A stretch of 64,000 bases of DNA from Conus ventricosus (taxonomy: Eukaryota > Mollusca > Gastropoda > Neogastropoda > Conidae), in NCBI GenBank assembly GCA_018398815.1, contig CM031610.1, positions 36,319,003 through 36,383,002 on the forward strand. Direction: 5' to 3'. A program made the position numbers and the translations under genes. Under the pieces are notes generated by a model. It did no database searches. It was not told the origin of the DNA and saw only the letters and a program-made list of their open reading frames with translations. This document shows positions 36,667 through 45,737 of this stretch, in pieces. Positions within the stretch are counted from its first letter, which is position 1; the number at the start of each line of letters is the position of its first letter.

Positions 36667-39600
36667 TTCTCTCTCACTCACTCACTCAAACAGGAATAAA
36701 TAACAAGGAAGGAAAGGAGGAAGGAGAGAGTCAAACAGCAGAATTACCACAGCCATGCATGAAACTTAAAAGGCTCCACCTCATCTCTATCTTCCGGTGT
36801 CCTTGGTCATCAGGAAACGACTACAGGAGCTGATGCAGAGCTTGCAGGCCATGCAGGAGGAGAACATTGCCCTCTCCCAGCAGCAACAGCAGCAGATCCT
36901 TCGCCCTCTCTCGGCTGGCAGCCGCGGCAGCCGGGCGAGTCGTAGCAGCACTCCGGCATCACCGGGTCCTGTCACCTTCCACAGCCCGGTGACCAGCAAG
37001 AAAGGTCTCTCCCCTCAGACACTCACCCTGGAGAAGACGCTCTCGGACGTGACAGGGGCGGTGATGTCTCTTTGCCGGAAACTGCCAGCAGCAAGTTGAG
37101 GTGTGGAGATGATGAATGGTTATCTTTCTTTCTTAAGTTCCTGCTGCTGAAGAGGTAACACTGAAGGCTGTGTGTCTCTGAGATGGTCAAAGTCCCATAA
37201 CCTATAACGGCTCTAGGGACTGTGATTGATCCTTCTACAAATTCAGTTTTTCTGGCTTTTTGACAGCCCTGCCACTTTTGTGTGAAAAGCAACAGGTGAT
37301 GAGACTGGTGTAGGCTTCTGCCTCTTGAGAGGAGATTTCTTTGCTGGGGTGTCCGTCTTCGATGATGTTGGACCGTTCACTATCTGTCGAGGTTGTGGTG
37401 ATGGTGGCGGTTCTCGCGTCACTTCTGCTGTTGGTGGAGGTGAAACCACTGGAATCAGGTGACGTTGATTGCGACGTACGTTCCCTTGAGCGGTGTTGAT
37501 CACATATGATCTGGGGTTATGGTGTGGGGTTGAAACAGTTCCAAATCTGTCCAGATCTCTAATGTACACCTTCTGGGAAGATGCTAGTGGAGTCGCCTGT
37601 TTGGTGTTGTGACGTTTGTCGTAGTTCCGTTTTTGTTTCTCCTTTTGCATTGTTTCTCTGGCTTTCACGTTGGGGATGTTTGGTGTTTTGGGGGTGAGGG
37701 AGGAAGGGAGTGTGGGAAGGTTTGTCTGCAGTTTTCTTCCCATCAGGAGCTCAGCAGGTGAATACCCATTTTGGAGCGGAGATGCCCTGTATTGGAGAAG
37801 TGCAAGGTAGGGATCTTTGGTTTTCTTCAGCATGTTTTTGATGGTCTGTACAGCTCGTTCTGCTGCACCGTTGCTCTGGCTGTATCTTGGAGAGCTTGTT
37901 GTGTGAATGAAACCATACTCTTCTGCAAACTGCTGGAATTCTTGCGACGCAAACTGAGGTCCATTGTCAGATACTATGATGTCAGGTATCCCATGAACGG
38001 CGAGAATGCTTTTCAGCTTTCTGATGGTGTAGGAGCTGGTAAGCTTCTCCAGATGTCGGAATTCTGCCCAACGTGAGAAATAGTCCACCACTATCAGGTA
38101 GGTTTTTCCTTTCAGTTCGAACAAATCCATTCCCAGTCTGGACCATGGACGGTCTGGGAAAGATGATGGTAGAAGAGGTTCTTTTCTTTCTGGGCGGTGA
38201 ATGGCACATGTGTTGCATTTGTTCACCATCTCTTCTATCTGACTGGAAAGAGAAGGCCACCAAACTGATGAGGTAGCAAGTGTTCGTGTCTTGGTGATGC
38301 CTAGGTGTCCGCGGTGGAGTTTTTCCAGTGTTTCTAGTCTCAGATTTCTGGGCATCACAATGCGAGAGTCGTAGAGAAGCAAATCATCTACAAGTGTGAA
38401 GTGTTGCTTATTCTGCCAGTAGGGTTTCAGTAGTTGGTTTTCTGGCATGTAAGCTGGCCATCCACTCTCACAGTAGTTGCGAATTTGAGACAGTTCTTCA
38501 TCAGCTTTCTGTGCTGCTGATATTTCTTGCAGTTTTTTGCTAGATACAGGGTGTGATTCTGTACACTGGTCTGTGAAGTTTGTCACATGAGAAATGAAGC
38601 TGATGTCATCTTCATTTGGTTTCGATACGGGTGCACGGGAAAGTGCATCTGCTGTGATTTGTTGCTTTCCCGACACATGCACGACTTTCACATCGTACCG
38701 CATAAGCCTCATGCGGAAACGTAGGATGCGAGGTGGCATCTTGTGAAGTTCTTTGGAGTTGAGGGGGGGCACTAGAGGTTTGTGATCTGTCTCTAGTGTC
38801 ACATGAAGACCTAGGATGTAGTTCTGTAGTCTTTCACAGGCCCATGTTGCTGCCAGTGCTTCCTTTTCGATGGTAGCATATCTCTGCTCAGTTTCTGAGA
38901 GGGATCTGGAAATGTAGCAAATGGGTCTGCGGGTGCCGTCTTCTTGCTTCTGGAACATGACTGCGCCAATGCCTGAGTTTGATGCGTCAGCTGCGATGAT
39001 TGTTTCGCGCTGAGTTGAGTAGTGCGCAAGAACTGGCGGAGAGCTAAGGAGTTTTCTTATCTCTTGGAATGCCATTTCTTGTGTCGGGCCCCAGGTCCAC
39101 TGAGTATCTTTTCGTAGCAGCGTACGAAGAGGAGCAGTGATGCTGGCAAGTTCAGGCGTAAATTTGGCAAGTTGATTCAGCATTCCCATCAGTCTCTGAA
39201 GTTCAGTGACATTCTTCGGTTGTGGGAACTCGTGTATGGCCTTCACTTTCTCTGGGTCTGCGTGAATGCCATCACCGTCGATGATGTGACCAAGGAAGCG
39301 AACTGATGACTTGGAGAATTCACATTTCTCGTTCAATGTCAGGCCAGCTTCTTGCAGTCGTTGAAGCACTGATCTCAATATCTGATCATGTGTTGCCTGG
39401 TCAGCAGCATGAACCAACACATCGTCCATGTGACAGATGACTCCTTCCAGGCCTGTGAGAATATCTGACATTGCTCTTTGAAATACCTCACTGGCAGAAC
39501 TGATGCCCATGGGGAGCCTGTTGAAGGCAAAGCGTCCTTCATTAGTGACGAACGTAGTGAGTGTTTTGGATTCTCAGAAAGTTCCATTTGCCAAAACCCG

Positions 39601-42600
39601 CTGCGGGCATCAAGCTTACTAAACACCTTTGATCCAGCAAGCTTGGCGAGGTTTTCATCTACAGAGGCCATTGGGTGAATTTCTCTTTTCACCGCTTTGT
39701 TGAGGTTGGTGTAGTCGATGCAGATGCGGACGGAGCCATTTGGCTTTGGCACGACAACTACCCCAGAGCACCAGCTAGTTGGTTCCTTGACAGGAAAATG
39801 ACCCCTTCCTGTAGCATGCGGTCAATTTCTTTCTTGACTTTTGGCTTCAGGGCATGAGGGACCTTGCGTGGTGCGTAGATGCAGGTAGGTCGAACGTCTG
39901 GATCAACTGTGATGGAGTAGGGAGCCATTTTCAAGTGACCTAGGCCCTTGAACAGTGCTGGAAACTCCTTTTGTGGATCCAAATGGTGGGGTGGTGTGCT
40001 GACATGGTATACACGTGTAACTAACCCCAGTTTGTCACATGCTAATCTGCCTAGTAGTGATGTAGTCTGCCCTTTGATGACGTACATCTCTTCTGTAATT
40101 TGACTGTCTCTGTATTGAAGACGTGATGTCATGGTACCTAAAACAGTCAATTTCTTTCCCCCTGGGCCACGAAGAACTTTATTTGTCTGTTTGAGCTGTT
40201 TTTGAGGTGTCAGTCCTTCAGCTAGTACAGACACTGCTGCACCTGTGTCCAGTTTGAATTTGTGCAAACACCCGTCTACTGCAATGTCTGCTGTCCAGGC
40301 TTCATCTTCAACACTGAAAATGTGTTCTAAATAATAGTCTTCAGAGTCTGAGTCTGAATCTGCTGAGACTTCTTGCACTCTAGTATGCTGACCACTTCGG
40401 CAAACTGCTTTGTTGTGTCCTTTCTTCCCACATTTGCCGCATTCAGCATGCCTAGCTGGACAGCTGTTTCTGCTATGTGGTTCTTTTCCACAGTAGTGAC
40501 ATTGTTTCTTTGGTGTGTCCCTTCTATCGCTCTTCTGGCCTTTTGTTTTGTAATCAAATTTCTTTTTTCTTTGATGTCTGACACTGTCTACTGAGGCTGA
40601 GGTTTCACCACGTAGAATGGGTTGGTTTTCTTTCCTTGCCTCTGCCTGCCTAGCAATCTGCACGGCATCAGTTAATGTTAGTTTGGGTTTTGACTGAAGG
40701 TCGTTGGATAAAGAGTCATCTCTAACTCCAACTACTATTCTATCACGAATTAGCTCTTCCTTCAGTGTCCCAAAAGAACATTCTTCAGCCAGTTTATACA
40801 GGTCCTGTATAAAACTATCAATTGTTTCCGAGATCCCCTGCGTTCTCCTGTTGAATCTAGCTCTTTCTACAATGACGTTTTTTCTTGTTTCAAAGTAGTC
40901 ATTGAAAGCTTTCAGCATGACGTCGTAAGTGAGATCGTCGTCATTTTCCGAGATTGTTAGAGTTGCTAATATGTCGTCAGCAACTTCCCCCATAGTGTAC
41001 AGAAAAACACTTACTTGTTCTCTTTGTGTCTTGTGCTTTAAGCCTGATCCCACGTGGAATCGTTCAAACCTCTGTCGCCAAGCCGGCCATGCCGCCGGTG
41101 ACCCGTTGAAAATCTTGGGTGCAGGCAAGCTGACGGGCCGTGATGATGCCATCGAACTTGTTGCACGCATGTCGTCTGCGTTCTCCGTCATCTCGAACTT
41201 CGACTCGAAGGCTCAGATGGTCGCTGCCACCATGTAGAATGTGTTTGTGGGTGGGAGACTTGCAGACATGAAGAGTGGAGGCAAAGACTTGACGAGCTGA
41301 TTAAAGCCGTTGCTTGTTTATTCCTCCATCTTCTCGTAACCCCGAATCCTAGCGCCCCCTCTATTATCTATATCTTTAGTTATCTCCCTTTACGTAGTCT
41401 GCTACGGTAATACCACAGTTAGAGGCTCACCACGCCAAGGGTGCAGCAGTATGGCAGGGAAAGGTGGGCGAAAAGCGGAAATCAGGCATGCTTAATTATT
41501 TTCTTGCTCTTTGTCTTCCTGTCCTTCTGTATCCATCCTTTGGGTTTTTTTCCTATGAAAATTTTCAAGGTTTAGCTCTTCTAGTTGTTCGTATAGACAT
41601 CAAAGGAAGTAACCTTTTTCATGTTTTTGGGTTTGTCTGGACTGGATTTTGTTTCCAGCTTTTTTTCCGTTTCTGTCTGCTAGATTTACCTCCCATTAAA
41701 GATTCCCTCCCTTCAAAGACTTCTTATGGAACTCTTTCCTCATTGTTGCTTCTAGATTTACTCCCATTATAGACTCCTTGCCTTTACAGACTTATTTTTC
41801 TGGAACATTTTTCTGGTTGTCTCTGCTGGGTTTACACCCCTGTATAGACTCACTCCATCTAAAGACTTGCTCTTTGAGAACACCTTTCAGGTTCTCTATA
41901 CTAAATCTACTTCCCAGCATTTTTTCCTCTTTGTCTATACTAAATTAACTCCATTAAAAGTTTGCTTCTCTGGGAAAACCTGTTTTTCTGGAACGTTTTT
42001 TTCTCTTTGTCTCCTTTTTTAATACAAATACCCCTTTTTTGAGAGGGGGTGGGGTGGGGTGGGGTGGGGGGCTTTTTATATGGATATTTTCCTGTGTTTG
42101 TCTCACCTAGATTTACTCCCATCCCCAGCACCCCCCACACCCCCCCCCCCCCATAGACATCCGCCTAATGAAGACTTTTCTTTTCTGGAACATTTTTCAC
42201 TTAGTTTTTACTAAACATATCTCTCATGTGGAAACCTGTTTTTTTCACTTTGTCCCCTCGAGACCTACAGTGTACCTCCGAGAAAAAAACCTCATTTCCA
42301 ATAAAGACATAATTTTTATTTTATTTTAAACTCAGTGTACAGGATTTACCTCCCACTGAAGACTTCCCCTAACCACCACCACCCCCCCCCAAAAAAAAAA
42401 GAAAGAAAAAATGAAAAGAAAAAGAAGATTCATGTTAAAGGATTTCTGGAGGTGAGTGTTCAATGGTTTCCACTATAATCATTTTTGCTGCATTGTCCAC
42501 AGGCCTTTACCTCCTTCCAGATCACAAAAGAGCCAACAACGCAATTTCCGAATTGGACGTTCCCCTTCCTAAGTGGGGAGAACACCTGCCGCAAGATGTG

Positions 42601-45600
42601 AGTATATAATGTATTTCAAGAATTCTTAGGCTGTGATGTAGGGAAAAAAAAGCATGAATTCGATTAATGCATGGATGGCGCAGGTTGATGAATGAATGAA
42701 GGGCTGTTAGACAGGTCTGTTTGGGTAATTGTGATTCAGTTTTTAAGTGTGTGTATGTTTGGTGTGTGGGCATGTTTGTGTCTTGTCTGTTTGGTGTGAT
42801 CCTTTTAAGTATGAGAAAAATCAAGTTTTCATGACACTTTCTATTTTTGCCTTTAGTTTACAACCTTTTCGAAATCCTGCAGCCACACATAATAATCAAC
42901 ATTATTTGTATATGAATAGAAAATGAAAACAAAACTTTGTACACATTTTAGACAAAGTGATATAAAACTAGCCAAGCAAACAGCCAGACAGCTAGCTGAC
43001 CAATGTTTAAATTATTATGATTTTATTGTAAATCATACTAATTGCTTAAAGGAAAATCAGTGTAACATGAACTGACTTTTAACTTTACAGTTCTTCGAGC
43101 GACTGCAACTGTTCGAGGAGGAATCGAAGGCACGTAAACAAGAGCTGAATGAACGCACTCTTCGAGAAATCAAGAAAGCCTGAGAAAAAGCTATCTGGAC
43201 AGCATAAGCTCAGCAAGCGCGAGGAGCAGATGTATGATGCTTTGAAAGGTGTGTACTTTTGTAGATATTTGATTTTGTTTTTTGCTGTTAAAAAATGTCA
43301 TTAGTTTAGTTTTTTTTGGTATGATTACTGGTTTGGGCAAAGAGGTTTTGGGTTCAATCCCATAAGCAGCAAATGGGATTTTCAGGTCCCGTCAGCTGTT
43401 ATGCAGAGTTGTTGAGGGCAAGGACTCATTTGTGAAGATAGGAACCAAAAAGTTGAAAGCGTCTCTAAGAGTGTTGCTCAGATTACCTGACAACACTGCA
43501 GGTGTTTGTGTCTCTTGGGCCTAGTTGACAGTATGATATATATTAAAGAAAAGCCGCTAAGCCCTGTAGTAGATTCTGTGGCAGGACAATTCAATTCAGG
43601 GTGTGGTTGAATTTGGAAGACCAGAGTAGGTGGCTGTAAAAAGGTGCTTCCGAGGGGCCCTATGAGATTTGACAGAAAAGAAACACTGCAAAAACATTGT
43701 TAGACTTGGGAGCTGAATAATCCTCCGCTTCAATTTTCTTGAGATTTTCCATCCCTGATATTGTTTTTGACTTGCATGTTTTCAGCCTAGGTCTACCATG
43801 CATGCATTTAAGAAATGAAAAACAAGACAGGAAGCAGTTCTTATGTTACATGTTGTGAACGACGCCTGTGATAAAATATGAGAGCGTTAAAGAACAGTAT
43901 GAAATTATTGTTTGATTTTGTTTTACAGAAATTGTTTTAATTTCTTCTGTGTATACATGAACCCAAAAGTAATATATTCTTATAGATTAGATCATTTTAG
44001 ATTTTTGTTGTTGAAATGTTTGCAGTTATATTTATTATGCCGAGTACAATAAGTGAAAGCTACAAAACTGCTTTTTCCAAGAAATATCTGCACAACATTG
44101 TAATTCATCCAAGTTTGTCAACAAGCAAATGCTGCTGACTGACTAATTGAAAGACTGTTGCTTTCAGATGTTAGCCTGCCTGCTCTCTTCATGCCCATTC
44201 GGACAGGCAACGTCTTCAATCCTAGAGCACACCAGTATTTCCATCCTACTGGTAAGTCTTTTGCAGTATATTGATCAAATAAGTTTGTAGTGAGAAAAAT
44301 GTAGGTGTGGGTTTAATTGTCTGTCATTACACTAATGATTCGATACAGAGTAAAAAAAAAATATGGTACATGGGAAAGAGATTTTGTGAACAAAGTATGT
44401 TAGAGATGAAAAGTTTGGGTATTAGAAGGTAAATATAAGATCTTTCAATTGTAGCAAATGGAGACAATTGTGAACTATTCTGGCAGCAAAATCATTCATA
44501 CCATCTGCCCAGAAACTTTTCGTCAGCTGGTGGAGATATGTCATTGAATCCATGAAGTTGATGCTTATTTAGCATGAAATACCACAGCCTATAATTCCAT
44601 GGTATTCTCACCACCAGCAGGTTAAAAAAACAGGATCCAGTGGCACCCCAAAGCAGCAAGCAAAAGGTAGAAAAATGAAATGAGAAGAAAGCACTGTAAG
44701 TAAATAAATTGCAGAAAAATTAAAATCATTTTATAAATAGTATTGAATGTGGGGAGAAATATTTGAGCCTATGCTTGAAGATCCATTCAGGGATGCAAGG
44801 GAGGTAAAAAGGTGTCAGCAGTCAGAGTGGTCAGCTCAGCTGTCGAATAAACCAAGCATTGTCTGTCACTAAGTGCTGACAGCAGCTAAGAATTCTGCAG
44901 GATAAAAAACAGAAATAAAGGAAGAAAATAAAATTAAAAAAAACCAAGATAATTGTGCAGAACAGTGTTACTTGGATCTCCTAATAGATCCAATTTTCCA
45001 CTGACTGACCAAACAATAAAGTGAGGAATAGATTAGTAGTGGGGTAAAACAAGTGCAGGCTTGCAATTTCTGTGTCATTACAATAATGAAAGGAAAAAAG
45101 TAAGTGTGTGTGTGTGTGTGTGTGATTGCATTGTTTTTATACATACAGAAACTGGTTGGCAGACGCATACTTGAAGAATGCGAAGATCAACATTGGTTGC
45201 CAACAAACAGTAATAGCAGTAATGAATTATGTCAGACATTCATTCTTTCATAGACACTGTTCTTTTTACATATTTATAGATCTGTTTGGTTTCTTTCATA
45301 GACACTGTTCTTTTTACATATTTATAGATCTGTTTGGTTTATTATTTTGTCACTTGAACATCAAGTAACTGGATTCTCAGAGTCACAGCCTGCCACCAGG
45401 CATGCCTGAAACATCTCCCATTCTTTCAGTCAGTTTTGTTCTTCTTTTGGACAGATAGCCTTGTCGGTGGTATCCTTCTTTTACTCTTTTTTATTTTTAG
45501 AAAATTGTTATTAAGACAGTCCTATTTATTTCATTAGGAGGAAAAATATTGATTGTAAATTGCATCTTTTAACTGTTCACAGGTTCAACAGAAATGAGAC

Positions 45601-45704
45601 TGACTCAACCTCCATCAGTTTTCCAGCTTCCTCCCCTGCCACACAATGATGTATCCTTCTGTACTTCTCTGTGTGAGTGTATGCACTTGTGTGTGTGCAT
45701 GTGT

Positions 45705-45737
<33 letters not shown>

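Larger units (their letters stand above)
37243..41417 (-). mobile_element. Ty3/Gypsy-type LTR retrotransposon, antisense in gene X, single LTR visible
   Basis: On the minus strand: LTR 41,233-41,417 (TGT...ACA ends), a TGG-type primer site at 41,216-41,232, gag with two CCHC knuckles, protease, RT, RNase H and integrase. Pol is cut by two one-base frame changes (near 39,755 and 39,565). No copy of the LTR is seen on the 3' side, where exon sequence of gene X lies within about 150 bp of the pol stop. The order PR-RT-RH-IN defines Ty3/Gypsy. It resembles the K02A2.6-like elements widely annotated in invertebrates. It is not competent as assembled. Confidence 0.9.

Noticed and set aside
43340..43360. 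Pol III B-box-like GGTTCAATCCC
   Set aside because: No A box at the right distance, no tail and no tRNA fold.
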